From the NCBI GenBank assembly GCA_946406115.1, contig OX291549.1:26125901-26189900 (forward strand): 64,000 nt of DNA, written 5' to 3'. This document shows, piece by piece, positions 41,316-53,040 of the stretch. The stretch's first letter is position 1. The number at the start of each line of letters is the position of its first letter. A program made the translations under genes and the position numbers. Source of the DNA: Apoda limacodes (Eukaryota; Arthropoda; Insecta; Lepidoptera; Limacodidae). The notes below the pieces were generated by a model. It was given only the letters and a program-made list of their open reading frames with translations. It did not search any database and had not been told where the DNA came from.

Positions 41316-41656
41316 AAAAAAAAGACTGTTCTATGCAATTTTCTTTTAACATTTCAGCTATCAGCGATGTTTTTCCCTGTTTTTGTGACATTTAAAAAAA
41401 AAATACCCAGGCTGGTACGTATCTCATCATGTTACGTTTTACAATAGCAAATTTTAATATGTTATGTTTCTAAAAACAATGTTAAATTAAAGTGGGAGTC
41501 AAAATCTAAACTGTTGCTAAAGCTCAAGTATTAAAAAAGGTTAGATCTAATATTAGGAAAGCTCATATATTCTCTGGCGTGTAGAAGTGTGTAATATTTT
41601 GCAAACAGAACCGGTATTTTCGTTTATTACAGCTGGGAAAGTTATAATGCTATTTT

Positions 41657-41702
41657 CAAGCGAGCTTATTAAAGTAGTGAAATACTTTAATAAGCTCGCT
41701 TG
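41657..41702. repeat. Perfect 20-bp inverted repeat with a 6-base loop
   Basis: CAAGCGAGCTTATTAAAGTA at 41657-41676 pairs exactly with 41683-41702, loop GTGAAA. The duplicate lies at 44691-44736. No T-run or gene is adjacent. Confidence 0.95.
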
Positions 41703-42374
41703 GGAACAGTTTTAGTAAATTATTTGTATATACTACAAAAGAGCTACGTTACATACCATTTTAAAATGGAAGCTTTCTTTCTATTTGTTCAGATCTAAAA
41801 AAACCTATTTATTTTGTCTTGCATACAATTAATTTTTATAATATACAGAGTTTTAACAAAATGCTTCATTATAATATGTGTTCGCGCCAGTTTAAAGCGT
41901 GGAAGATAACATAGGGATTTTCTTCCCTTTCTTTTGTTTGTTCTTTTGTTTTATAAAAATGTTCCGCTGCCACGTCACTACGCAAGTAGTATGGATCTAG
42001 CCAGCTCTTGAATTGGACGTATACCTCACCGCGTTTCGTGCGAAAACTATAAATCACCTGAGTTCTACCGCGCTCGTAGTCTCAACTCACGCAGTGCTGT
42101 GATCATACCTAAATATCCCTGACCAGTGAAAAGGACTTTAAGTTAAGAAAATGAAGGAAAGACGAACACTCACTTTCGAATTTATAATATGAGTATGGAT
42201 TTTTCTTGTACAAGCCAGAAAGTTATGGAATTCTCTACCATTAGTTATTAAAAAAGGGTCAATTTCACATGACTGTAAGCGTCATAGCATATCATTAATA
42301 TTATATTAATTTGTTTTATAGGTATATAGATTAACGATTCACATGTGTTTGTGTATTTATATTATGTATGAGTA

Positions 42375-42692
42375 AAGCTTGTACAATGGGTTGTGTTCTG
42401 AGGAATAGTTTGAAATGATGCCCACGGCTACATTCTGCAATAGCACCGCCCGCCATCAGCAGGGAATTCATTCTCACACTTTTGAAACGAAATGGAACCG
42501 AAACTTCCTCCAGCGAACGCGTAGGTTGCGGAATGAGCTCCCTGCTAAGGTTTTCTCCGAGGGTTACAGAATGGAGTTCTTCAAGAAAAAAGTTATCAGA
42601 TTTCTGAGCAACGATGTCACTGGTGTTGCAAGCGTCCATAGGCTACGATGACCGCTTTCCATCAGGCGGACTGTAAGCTGGTTTGCCACCCA
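42375..42692 (+). pseudogene. Jockey-like LINE C-terminus and 3' end, best-preserved copy
   Basis: A 78-codon open frame at 42415-42651 reads MMPTATFCNSTARHQQGIHS, FLQRTRRLRNELPAKVF, RMEFFKKKVIRFLSND and VTGVASVHRLR before its stop. This matches the last residues of the family's ORF2 (FLPRT..LWNELP..VF...Y.M.FFK..V..FL... VA.VH..R); the usual Trp of LWNELP is Arg here. The 3' end CCATCAGGCGGACTGTAAGC, TGGTTTGCCACCC follows immediately. A GGTAGAAATCGCTATAAGCA word at 42813 may be extra 3' UTR from another insertion. The fragment begins at about 42375 and lacks all catalytic parts. Confidence 0.85.
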
Positions 42693-43389
42693 CAAATATA
42701 AATAAAATATTTTTTGAATATATTATATGTACACATTGGTATTAGAATTGAATATTTTGTTTTGGTTCACCTAACTCTGATTTGATTTTTGGTCTTCTAC
42801 CTCACTGGCTGGTAGAAATCGCTATAAGCAATAATACCGCCAATTAATTCACTTTTGTTGGAATAAAACCTATATCTATAACTTAGAACATGACTATTGT
42901 CAATGAAGCATGTTAGTATCTATAGAAGGCACTTTATCTATTTACTACTTATGCACATAATGGTGTAAAATAACGCAGCCTCAGTTAAACGAGATATTTA
43001 CTGTTAATACTCTACACAAGTTCGTGTTTCAGGTTATCTTATAAATGATGGCATCTATTACGAAGGCGCCTAAATTGCCAATTTCCTCAGACGCGAATAT
43101 GAGCCCAAGATGATACTATATTGGGCAAATTCTGTCGACTAACAAATTGTTTTCGTGATAAATTTAAGATAAGCGTCTATATTGTAAATTAGGGGTAACA
43201 ATACTCACGAGTTACTCGTAAAGTCGATTATGGTAACATAATTATTAAATTGCTACTGTATCTGAACGTAATTACAGCTCTTTCTCAGTGTTGTTTTTGA
43301 AAAGTATATTCTATAGGTAATGAGTATGGGTGCACTCAAAATTTTTTTAACCATCTTTCAGTTGTTCACAACATACCAACTTTATGTAT

Positions 43390-43505
43390 AATATGTATGT
43401 ATTTACAAAAAAAAAAAAAAAAAAAGTAATATATATGTATCTGTATTCGTTGTCTGGTCACCGTAACACAAGCTCTGCTTACTTTGGGGCCTGACGGTTC
43501 GTTAA
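43390..43505 (+). mobile_element. SINE family 1, 5'-truncated copy with an A19 run
   Basis: AATATGTATGTATTTAC, a 19-base A run, TAATATATATGTATCTGTAT, TCGTTGTCTGGTCACCGTAA, CACAAGCTCTGCTTACTTTG match the family's body. A further shred (GTTGTCTGGTACCCATGGTG, GTGTGTGGTATCC) is at 44215-44262. Both recur in unit 2. Confidence 0.75.
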
Positions 43506-45408
43506 GAAAATAAATTGTAACCTGCTACGTTAATCAATTTCTAACTTTCAACGAAATAGTGTGGTCTGCTGCAGCAGCTAATCTACTCCATCAATAAAAC
43601 AAATTCTGCTCTGCCACTGTAACTTATTTAGTCAATTAATATTTAAAAGTGTTAACCAGGAAAGAAAACGACGTTATAGGTATAAGTACAACTTTTATTT
43701 GTAACTATAACTATAGATATATATACAATTTACTTTGAGTAGCAAAAACAAAGCTCAGTTTCTGCAGAAACGCTGTACTGATACTAGCGATTGGACTTGC
43801 TGTCTATTTAACGTAAAAAAGATTTTTCAATAGCGTAAATGCATCTATTATACTCTAAACGCAATCTCCACTAGACACACTCGTACATTATTACGCATCC
43901 TATATCACTGCCCTGCTAATACGTGCCATAGCGTGTTTTAAAATACAAGTAGCTGTAGTGACAGTCTAGTTGAACAGTAAATGTATTGATACTACAGCCT
44001 GTTGTTAATAAAACAAACTCTGCCCAGCTACGGTTGCTAATTAGTCTGTCAATGAAACACGCTCTGTTCTGCTACTTTAGTTGATCAGAAATTGGTTATG
44101 AGTAACGAATTGACGGCCGTTGTATTAGTAGAAAAAACATTTATGAGTAACAACGTTTCTTTAACATATCAAAAAAACAGTACTCTGCTAGCCTCATATT
44201 TTTTTAATTGCGGTTGTCTGGTACCCATGGTGGCATTGCTCAGTTTGCTGTGTGTGGTATCCAGGATAATTTATTATAACAAAGTACCTACATGTTTTCA
44301 TAAAAACACAAACCCAATAAACTCAAAATACAAATTGTCTTAATAAAATAAAAACACATAAGTAAAAGAACTCTCTCTTTTAACATTTCAGCTATCAGCG
44401 ATGTTTTTCCCTGTTTTTGTGACATTTAAAAAAAAAATACCCAGGCTGGTACGTATCTCATCATGTTACGTTTTACAATAGCAAATTTTAATATGTTATG
44501 TTTCTAAAAACAATGTTAAATTAAAGTGGGAGTCAAAATCTAAACTGTTGCTAAAGCTCAAGTATTAAAAAAGGTTAGATCTAATATTAGGAAAGCTCAT
44601 ATATTCTCTGGCGTGTAGAAGTGTGTAATATTTTGCAAACAGAACCGGTATTTTCGTTTATTACAGCTGGGAAAGTTATAATGCTATTTTCAAGCGAGCT
44701 TATTAAAGTAGTGAAATACTTTAATAAGCTCGCTTGGGAACAGTTTTAGTAAATTATTTGTATATACTACAAAAGAGCTACGTTACATACCATTTTAAAA
44801 TGGAAGCTTTCTTTCTATTTGTTCAGATCTAAAAAAACCTATTTATTTTGTCTTGCATACAATTAATTTTTATAATATACAGAGTTTTAACAAAATGCTT
44901 CATTATAATATGTGTTCGCGCCAGTTTAAAGCGTGGAAGATAACATAGGGATTTTCTTCCCTTTCTTTTGTTTGTTCTTTTGTTTTATAAAAATGTTCCG
45001 CTGCCACGTCACTACGCAAGTAGTATGGATCTAGCCAGCTCTTGAATTGGACGTATACCTCACCGCGTTTCGTGCGAAAACTATAAATCACCTGAGTTCT
45101 ACCGCGCTCGTAGTCTCAACTCACGCAGTGCTGTGATCATACCTAAATATCCCTGACCAGTGAAAAGGACTTTAAGTTAAGAAAATGAAGGAAAGACGAA
45201 CACTCACTTTCGAATTTATAATATGAGTATGGATTTTTCTTGTACAAGCCAGAAAGTTATGGAATTCTCTACCATTAGTTATTAAAAAAGGGTCAATTTC
45301 ACATGACTGTAAGCGTCATAGCATATCATTAATATTATATTAATTTGTTTTATAGGTATATAGATTAACGATTCACATGTGTTTGTGTATTTATATTATG
45401 TATGAGTA

Positions 45409-45726
45409 AAGCTTGTACAATGGGTTGTGTTCTGAGGAATAGTTTGAAATGATGCCCACGGCTACATTCTGCAATAGCACCGCCCGCCATCAGCAGGGAA
45501 TTCATTCTCACACTTTTGAAACGAAATGGAACCGAAACTTCCTCCAGCGAACGCGTAGGTTGCGGAATGAGCTCCCTGCTAAGGTTTTCTCCGAGGGTTA
45601 CAGAATGGAGTTCTTCAAGAAAAAAGTTATCAGATTTCTGAGCAACGATGTCACTGGTGTTGCAAGCGTCCATAGGCTACGATGACCGCTTTCCATCAGG
45701 CGGACTGTAAGCTGGTTTGCCACCCA
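45409..45726 (+). pseudogene. Jockey-like LINE end, duplicate copy
   Basis: Identical to 42375-42692, with its 78-codon frame at 45449-45685. It arose by the segmental duplication and not by a second retrotransposition. Confidence 0.85.
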
Positions 45727-46423
45727 CAAATATAAATAAAATATTTTTTGAATATATTATATGTACACATTGGTATTAGAATTGAATATTTTGTTTTGGT
45801 TCACCTAACTCTGATTTGATTTTTGGTCTTCTACCTCACTGGCTGGTAGAAATCGCTATAAGCAATAATACCGCCAATTAATTCACTTTTGTTGGAATAA
45901 AACCTATATCTATAACTTAGAACATGACTATTGTCAATGAAGCATGTTAGTATCTATAGAAGGCACTTTATCTATTTACTACTTATGCACATAATGGTGT
46001 AAAATAACGCAGCCTCAGTTAAACGAGATATTTACTGTTAATACTCTACACAAGTTCGTGTTTCAGGTTATCTTATAAATGATGGCATCTATTACGAAGG
46101 CGCCTAAATTGCCAATTTCCTCAGACGCGAATATGAGCCCAAGATGATACTATATTGGGCAAATTCTGTCGACTAACAAATTGTTTTCGTGATAAATTTA
46201 AGATAAGCGTCTATATTGTAAATTAGGGGTAACAATACTCACGAGTTACTCGTAAAGTCGATTATGGTAACATAATTATTAAATTGCTACTGTATCTGAA
46301 CGTAATTACAGCTCTTTCTCAGTGTTGTTTTTGAAAAGTATATTCTATAGGTAATGAGTATGGGTGCACTCAAAATTTTTTTAACCATCTTTCAGTTGTT
46401 CACAACATACCAACTTTATGTAT

Positions 46424-46539
46424 AATATGTATGTATTTACAAAAAAAAAAAAAAAAAAAGTAATATATATGTATCTGTATTCGTTGTCTGGTCACCGTAA
46501 CACAAGCTCTGCTTACTTTGGGGCCTGACGGTTCGTTAA
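46424..46539 (+). mobile_element. SINE family 1 fragment, duplicate copy
   Basis: Identical to 43390-43505, including the A19 run. Confidence 0.75.
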
Positions 46540-47403
46540 GAAAATAAATTGTAACCTGCTACGTTAATCAATTTCTAACTTTCAACGAAATAGTGTGGTC
46601 TGCTGCAGCAGCTAATCTACTCCATCAATAAAACAAATTCTGCTCTGCCACTGTAACTTATTTAGTCAATTAATATTTAAAAGTGTTAACCAGGAAAGAA
46701 AACGACGTTATAGGTATAAGTACAACTTTTATTTGTAACTATAACTATAGATATATATACAATTTACTTTGAGTAGCAAAAACAAAGCTCAGTTTCTGCA
46801 GAAACGCTGTACTGATACTAGCGATTGGACTTGCTGTCTATTTAACGTAAAAAAGATTTTTCAATAGCGTAAATGCATCTATTATACTCTAAACGCAATC
46901 TCCACTAGACACACTCGTACATTATTACGCATCCTATATCACTGCCCTGCTAATACGTGCCATAGCGTGTTTTAAAATACAAGTAGCTGTAGTGACAGTC
47001 TAGTTGAACAGTAAATGTATTGATACTACAGCCTGTTGTTAATAAAACAAACTCTGCCCAGCTACGGTTGCTAATTAGTCTGTCAATGAAACACGCTCTG
47101 TTCTGCTACTTTAGTTGATCAGAAATTGGTTATGAGTAACGAATTGACGGCCGTTGTATTAGTAGAAAAAACATTTATGAGTAACAACGTTTCTTTAACA
47201 TATCAAAAAAACAGTACTCTGCTAGCCTCATATTTTTTGAGTGCGGTTGTCTGGTACCCATGGTGGCATTGCTCAGTTTGCTGTGTGTGGTATCCAGGAT
47301 AATTTATTATAACAAAGTACCTACATGTTTTCATAAAAACACAAACCCAATAAACTCAAAATACAAATTGTCTTAATAAAATAAAAACACATAAGTAAAA
47401 GAA

Positions 47404-47615
47404 TAAATAAAACAGACTAGAAATATAAATAAACAAGTGCACTTTAAACATACCAAATATTTAACCATAAGTAGACGGAACTCAGTTCAAGGTAACTAAC
47501 TACTATTGTTTGAGTTTTAGCAATCGGTACTACTATTTGAACTTACATTGAAATGAGTCCCACCTGCTCACAGTTAAATATTTGGTTGTTTTGGTGCACT
47601 TGTTTATTAACTTTT
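47404..47615. other. AT-rich spacer
   Basis: Nothing recognised between the duplication and the LINE tail. Confidence 0.5.
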
Positions 47616-48475
47616 TTATTATTATTATTATTATTATTATTCAATTATTTCAGATTATCTCCATATGTTGTTAGTATTTATACAATCTTAGAAGTATGTT
47701 AGTAGTCAAATTACAGATTACAAATTAAAAATGAATATTATTCTGTACTAGACAAACATGTAATAAGTTCCAGTGTCTTAAAATTGGACACTGAAACCTT
47801 TCAGCTATCGGCTACAGAAGAGAATTGGGGCTGCCCCGGACTCTGTGTAGTAGGGAGGCTACTCTTTTGCGCAAAATAGCAGGAAAGCTGTCTATTCGCG
47901 CTTCCGCCATCATTCCTGAAGCACTGCAGTACCGAGGCAGCCCCAAAAGCATCCTCAAAGCGTTGTTATACTGAACACGTAGGGCACTATACGACTTACG
48001 CGTATAATCAATCCACAGGCTGCACGTATAGAAGGTTTGACAGTACGCCTTAAACAGTGTTAGTTTCACTTCCTTACTACACCGGGAAAACCTACGGGCA
48101 ACCATATTCGCTCTAGTCGCCAGCGCCCTACGTTCACGATCCATGTCGGCATCATCGGACATATCCTCAGAAACACAGTGTCCCAGATATTTTAATTGAG
48201 TCACCCTAACTAAATTTGTACCCCCTAACTGTACCGAAGGTATCTCAGTGTAGGTCTTTTTGCCTGCTTTAAACATAAGCATTTCGCTTTTTTTGGCATT
48301 GTATCTAAGACCATGTGTCAACGCATATGTCTCACATATTTTAATTAGTTTCCTAAGAGCCCTGATCGAAGGGCTCAGCAGCACCATATCATCGTCGTAA
48401 TTAATATTATTGTAACAAGTTCCTCCTATGTAGCAGCCGACTCCACTGCTGCTAAGCTCACTTTTAGTTCTTAAT
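47616..48475 (-). pseudogene. LINE reverse transcriptase C-terminal part with 3' tail
   Basis: A 191-codon open frame (47812-48387) continues in frame upstream to about 48470. It reads SELSSSGVGCYIGG, then NNINYDDDMVLLSPSIRAL, where the RT catalytic YADD has become YDDD (48388-48399). The thumb follows (HGLRYNAKKSEMLMFKAG), then YLGHCVSEDMSDDADMDRE, VARRFSRCSKEVKLTLFKAY, LWIDYTRKSYSALRVQYNNA, LGLPRYCSASGMMAEAR and a stop after GSPNSLL. The Asp pair survives, but the rest of the palm is missing. Minus-strand 3' sequence ends in a TAA-repeat (47616-47641, seen as ATT on the plus strand), a typical LINE tail. The long open frame suggests a fairly young, 5'-truncated insertion. The clade is uncertain. 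Confidence 0.85.
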
Positions 48476-50374
48476 TTTTTTGTAGTCGTTTTTTTTATTT
48501 ACTAATTCATATTTTTTTATTATTTTTTTGGAGTCCCACTTGACTATTTTATTATAAATGGTATATTTATATATCGGGCTATCAAGACAAATCTAACGGT
48601 ACCTTAATTATAGAAAGCCATCCAGCCGTTTGGAAGATAAGAGGTAATAAAGAAATTTACATGCATACATACAAGATACGTGCAAAAAATATAACCCTTC
48701 CTTGGCAGTCGGGTCAAAAAACGTACAACCGAATTGATAACCATCCCGTTTTTGAAGACAAGAACAAAACAATATAAAACAACATTTGTTCAAACTAATT
48801 TATTGTTGAAGGGTCATTTGTTTTTTTCATTATAATACTCTGAAGTACTTATAAGTAAATGACGGCCATTACACTTTTTCGTGTTTCTTGTAAGATGTTC
48901 AATAAATTAAAATTTCGTCCCCCGATGTCACGGAAGCGTAAATTTAATGATCGGTATAATAATTTACTTTCACTTACACTTTTTTATTGCCTTGCGCAGT
49001 TTTTCGTCCACAATTATTAATTTAATTTTTCTTTTATTTTTAAACATTTATTTTTTGTTCACTTCTCTTTGAGATGAAAAGTTACGAATTTTTAAAATTG
49101 CTACATATTTTTTTTTCTTAACGTTTTTCACTTAGTAAATAATGATATGAACCTACAGACGTCCACTGCAGGGCAAGGGCCTCACCTTAATTTCTCCACA
49201 TAAAGACAAAAAGACAAAGACACTGCTCGCTCGTGCGGTAGTTGTTTTAATTTCTTACCGAAATCTTAAAACGAAAATCTTTCGTGCGTAATTTCCAGAG
49301 TCACACACCTAGTTATTAATAGCATGCCAATTATCTCAAAACGAACTGGGTAAAATTGTGAGCACATTTGTGCGCCATTTTAGCGCCCCCGATGGAATGC
49401 AATACAGCTTCGCAAAAGCAAGACGGCAAGCCTGGTTTGTCTGCCTTGTTGCTTTGTTTGTTTGCCTTAATTAGTCTGCCTACATACATCGCACGTCACA
49501 TGCACGCCATATAGATTATGCGCACTATTAGCAAGTTCACGCTTTTCTATTAGCTACTGTCTTTTTATTTGACTTCCTTCCACATTCTTTCTTCTACAGT
49601 TCTTCCTGAACGCTGTCATTTAGCTACCTATCATCGTAATGTTATCTGTGCAGTTGTAAATGTGAATGACTAAATTTTTGTGGAATTTGAAATTAAATAC
49701 CTAAATAAAGTTAACGGTTTGGTGTTTTAAATCATCCAAGGTAATGGTTCCCCACCAAGTATATTGTCGGTGTAGAAAGAGAATTAGATTACTGCATTTT
49801 TTAAAAAAACGACTTTATTGCGTTTTCATAAAGTCTTAAGTCTGCTGCATCTTTGGGCTTACTCTCACTTGAATATATTATTTTGTGACGAAGATATTGA
49901 AAATAATCCACATTGGTAGCAGAACTACATACTAAATTATTGCTATTAAAATTTAGAGGAAAAACTGAACAACTGAACAAAAAGTCTTAACTTTTCCGAT
50001 ACAACGTTTTGACGATGACTAAAATGCAGAATAGTTATTTGTTTAACAAGTGGGCAAAGTTATTTTTTGTGAAGAGTGCCTACTTTAAATTTCGAGCTAG
50101 CGAAGTAGTCTAGAATTGAATCACGAGCGTAGAGAGTCATCCTAATATAGACAACTGAGCACAGCGAGGGATTTAAAGGCACAAGACTTAAAATAATTTG
50201 TACTCGTGTGAAATTAATTAAAATTAACTAATTAATAATTAACTTTTTACTTCTATCAGTGCGAAAACATAGGTCTAAGGCAAGGAACACACTGAAGGCC
50301 ATATTAAGCAATAAGTTAATTCTAATTTACAAGTATTACCTACTATACTCTGCTCCTAATAAAGAATAAACAAT
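48476..50374. other. Gene-free interval
   Basis: An AACCTACAGACGTCCACTGC, AGGGCAAGGGCCTCACC word at 49150-49186 resembles a LINE or SINE 3' fragment of the RTE type. The rest is AT-rich. No frame exceeds 61 codons. Confidence 0.4.
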
Positions 50375-50642
50375 AGGTATATAAATAAATAAATAAATAT
50401 TTTTGGACAATACACACAGCGCCATCCGGCCTCAAAATAAGCAAAGCTTGTGTTATGGGTACCAGACAACGGATACAGATACATATAACTTTTTTTTTGT
50501 AAATACATGCATATTATACATAAATACACCCAGACTTAAGACAAAAAAAAACAGTTTTTTATCACATACATGTTTGTCCAATGCGGGAATCGAAACCACA
50601 CCCTCTGCAGTCGGCCACTCTACCAACTAGGCTGCGAGGGAG
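50375..50642 (-). mobile_element. SINE family 1, minus strand
   Basis: From the tail: ATAAATAAATAAATATTTTT, GGACAATACACACAGCGCCA, TCCGGCCTCAAAATAAGCAA, GTGTTATGGGTACCAGACAA, ATACACCCAGACTTAAGACA, GTTTGTCCAATGCGGGAATC (box B reversed, GGGAATCGAAACC) and CCAACTAGGCTGCGAGGGAG (box A region reversed). Head, body and tail are all present. Confidence 0.88.
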
Positions 50643-50699
50643 GTAGGTACTAACTATTCGTTTTAACATTAACAACTTTTGAAAGTCGCCAATTAATGA

Positions 50700-51035
50700 A
50701 CCACTAGATTTTGCCAGCGGCTCCGCCCGCCTTAAATCGGTTATCGGCGTAGAACTCCTTAATTAACTAATTAATTATTATACTTATGACGTTTGCTATA
50801 GCAAGCTGTAGCTATAGCTATAGTTCGTTTAATCTCGGTAATAGTCTTACCGCGGGAACTTTTGAATTTTTCGGGATAAAAAGCCTATATGCTATATGCA
50901 TATAGCCTATGTGCTATTTCAGGACCTAATCTATAGGTGTGCCAAGTTTCATCCCGATCCGTCCAGTGGCTGAAGCGTTATTGAGTAACAAACATCCATA
51001 CTTACAAACTTTCGCGTTTATAATATTAGTAGGAT
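50700..51035 (+). repeat. Dispersed repeat family B, longest plus-strand copy
   Basis: TTTTGCCAGCGGCTCCGCCC, AAATCGGTTATCGGCGTAGA, TGCTATAGCAAGCTGTAGCT, CCGCGGGAACTTTTGAATTT, TTCGGGATAAAAAGCCTATA, CCAAGTTTCATCCCGATCCG, TCCAGTGGCTGAAGCGTTAT, TGAGTAACAAACATCCATAC, TTTCGCGTTTATAATATTAG. The order is that of a very common lepidopteran interspersed repeat. GCTATAGC palindromes at 50801-50824 are part of it. Confidence 0.8.
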
Positions 51036-51863
51036 TTATATTCATAATATTATCAATTCTGAAAAATCAAATGCTTTGTTATTTATCTTACAGATTTATG
51101 AATAACGAAAGTTTTCGTGGCTTTTTGTACCTTTGATAAATGGTCAAACTGTGCTTTGAGCATTTATCAACTCTCATCAACTTTCATTCACAATATTAAT
51201 GGCAGTAACATTTCCCCTATGTCACTTCGCCACCATTGATAAGCGCAACCCAAGGGTTAAACTTTATTCAAACTGTCGTAGAAACTTTCGCAGCGCGTGA
51301 TTTATGTTTATTTTTTATTTTGGAATAAGAACAACAGAGGTTACTGTATATTTTGGTAGATAGCTATCCTTTTAAATATCAGTAATACAACAGCTCTGTA
51401 GTGCTACAGTAGTTAAAACTTTTAATTACCTATAAAAAATGATAAAAATTAAAAGGAGACAGTTTTATCTTAATTCGAAACCTTTGTTATTGAAAAAAAC
51501 TTCATTTCAAAGTTCATGCATTTTAGAATAAAGGGCAAATCATACATTTTGTGAAGTCCAACCGAAAATCTGAGACAATTAGTTAAACGCCTAGTAAACA
51601 TATATTAGTTCAATCGTTACTCGCTAACGAGTGAGGTTTATTTTAATGTACTTTAGGTTATACAAAAAATAAAAAAGAATACCACAAATACAAAAGTCAC
51701 TTAACATAAACAGTTTGTATATTTGTTAATGAGGACCTGGTTATGTTCTATCTCAATACCATCAATGTCTAAGCTGTCCCAGTCACTTTTAGTCTCCACG
51801 TCTGTTGTTTATTAGGGAAAGAGACCCTAAGAAACCATATTTTCTATCCAGCTTGATACAGCA
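51036..51863. other. Gene-free AT-rich interval
   Basis: Nothing recognised. Confidence 0.45.
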
Positions 51864-52094
51864 CTAAATATAACATTGTTTAACATGGGCAGTAAAGTAA
51901 ATATAACATTGTTTAACATGGGCAGTAAAGTAAATATAACATTGTTTAACATGGGCAGTAAAGTAAATATAACATTGTTTAACATGGGCAGTAAAGTAAA
52001 TATAACATTGTTTAACATGGGCAGTAAAGTAAATATAACATTGTTTAACATGGGCAGTAAAGTAAATATAACATTGTTTAACATGGGCAGTAAA
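51864..52094. repeat. 33-bp minisatellite, seven copies
   Basis: The unit (AAATATAACATTGTTTAACA, TGGGCAGTAAAGT) is repeated seven times with no difference seen. Because 33 is a multiple of three and the unit lacks stops in several frames, it produces three overlapping open frames of 88 to 97 codons on both strands. None resembles a protein. Confidence 0.97.
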
Positions 52095-52854
52095 GGTTCT
52101 TTCATATTTTGTAACAAAAACTTTAAGACTCTTATTAACTAACGGCAGTAAGAGCAACCTTAAAAGACGTTTTGTGAATAAAAATGAGGTATAAGAATAC
52201 GTGACTTCCGAATTGTAACGAGAACTTCAAATATTTAAGAAGTTTTGTACCTGTAGACGATTTTTTGAAAGTATAGAGATATAGGAGTTTTTTTCTTTCT
52301 ACTGATTTATTAAAGTATTTATTGGCAGCGCTTGTAGATGACTCTTAACTTTTCATACTAATTGCGATAATGTTTTGCCATCTCTAATCCTAGTCCAATT
52401 TTCATGATTAGTGAAAATATTGTGGATGATATGGAAAACTAGATTTGAACGTTCTCATTTTAACGCAAAATTGTTTACAATAAATTTTTTTGCAATTAAA
52501 CATTTTAAGACAAGTAATATTGGAGGAAGAAACATTATTGCATTTTGTATAAAGCTTCACAGTTCTTTTGACCAGACTACGGCGAAGCCAAAATGGGGAG
52601 GGTGTTTTTGGTTCTTGCCGGTATGCTGCGTTGAATATGAAATGAAAGGGCTTAATCAGCATAAGTTATATAGACATACTAGCTTATTCGTCTGCGTAAA
52701 CTTTTAAAAAAAACAGCTTTTGACTGTTTACTGTTGTACATACAATAACATCGGAATTCTCATACACATTTACATCCTCTATTTTGCAATTTTTCAAAAA
52801 CGGTGAATCACATGAATCTTAATTTTTAACGTTTAAGCCAAGTTTTAGCCATTT
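52095..52854. other. Gene-free interval
   Basis: Overlapping frames on both strands at 52408-52707 (84 and 98 codons) lack any motif. Confidence 0.4.
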
Positions 52855-53038
52855 CCATGCAAAATGCCAACCTATATTTTACCCCCTTAGGGGATTAATT
52901 TCTAAAAATCCTTTCTTAGTTCACACTTACGTCATTTAAGGAACGTTTGTGCAAAACCGCTGTGTCATGCTTCAAGACACACTGGTTTCAGCTGTTCATT
53001 GATCGATTAGTCAGTCAGCCAGTCAATTTCTTCTTATA
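52855..53038 (+). repeat. RTE-like repeat tail
   Basis: TGCCAACCTATATTTTACCC, CCTTAGGGGATTAATTTCTA, AAAATCCTTTCTTAGTTCAC, CTGTTCATTGATCGATTAGT, CAGTCAGCCAGTCAATTTCT end in TATATA. The same modules are at 2640-2790 and 55660-55810. The TIR element at 53041 sits directly at its TA-rich end. Confidence 0.65.
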
Positions 53039-53040
53039 TA

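Larger units (their letters stand above)
41342..44375. repeat. Tandem segmental duplication, unit 1 (3,034 bp)
   Basis: Everything from TCTTTTAACATTTCAGCTAT at 41342 to AGTAAAAGAA at 44370 recurs from 44376 to 47403 at a constant offset of 3,034. The only difference I could find is near 44200/47233, where a T run of seven followed by AATTGCGG becomes six followed by GAGTGCGG. Even the 19-base A run at 43407-43425 has the same length in both units. The unit holds a hairpin, a family-B tail, a LINE end, a LINE 3'-UTR word, two SINE fragments and degenerate ACAAA.TCTGC repeats at 43600-44090. Five bases (CTCTC) may be extra at the junction. Confidence 0.97.
44376..47403. repeat. Tandem segmental duplication, unit 2
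   Basis: Copy of 41342-44375. The hairpin is at 44691-44736, the SINE fragment at 46424-46539. It ends at AGTAAAAGAA (47394-47403), after which the sequence (TAAATAAAACAGACTAG) has no counterpart in unit 1. One base shorter than unit 1 in its final 200 bases. Confidence 0.97.

Noticed and set aside
41869..42057. 62-codon minus-strand frame, repeated at 44903-45091
   Set aside because: It has no motif, and its repetition only reflects the segmental duplication.
51864..52094. CRISPR-like array
   Set aside because: Units are identical and contiguous with no variable spacers, and the DNA is eukaryotic.
51827..52157. Three overlapping frames of 88-97 codons
   Set aside because: All are produced by the 33-bp minisatellite, whose period is a multiple of three.
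52408..52707. Overlapping 84- and 98-codon frames
   Set aside because: Open on both strands, with no motif on either; most likely chance.
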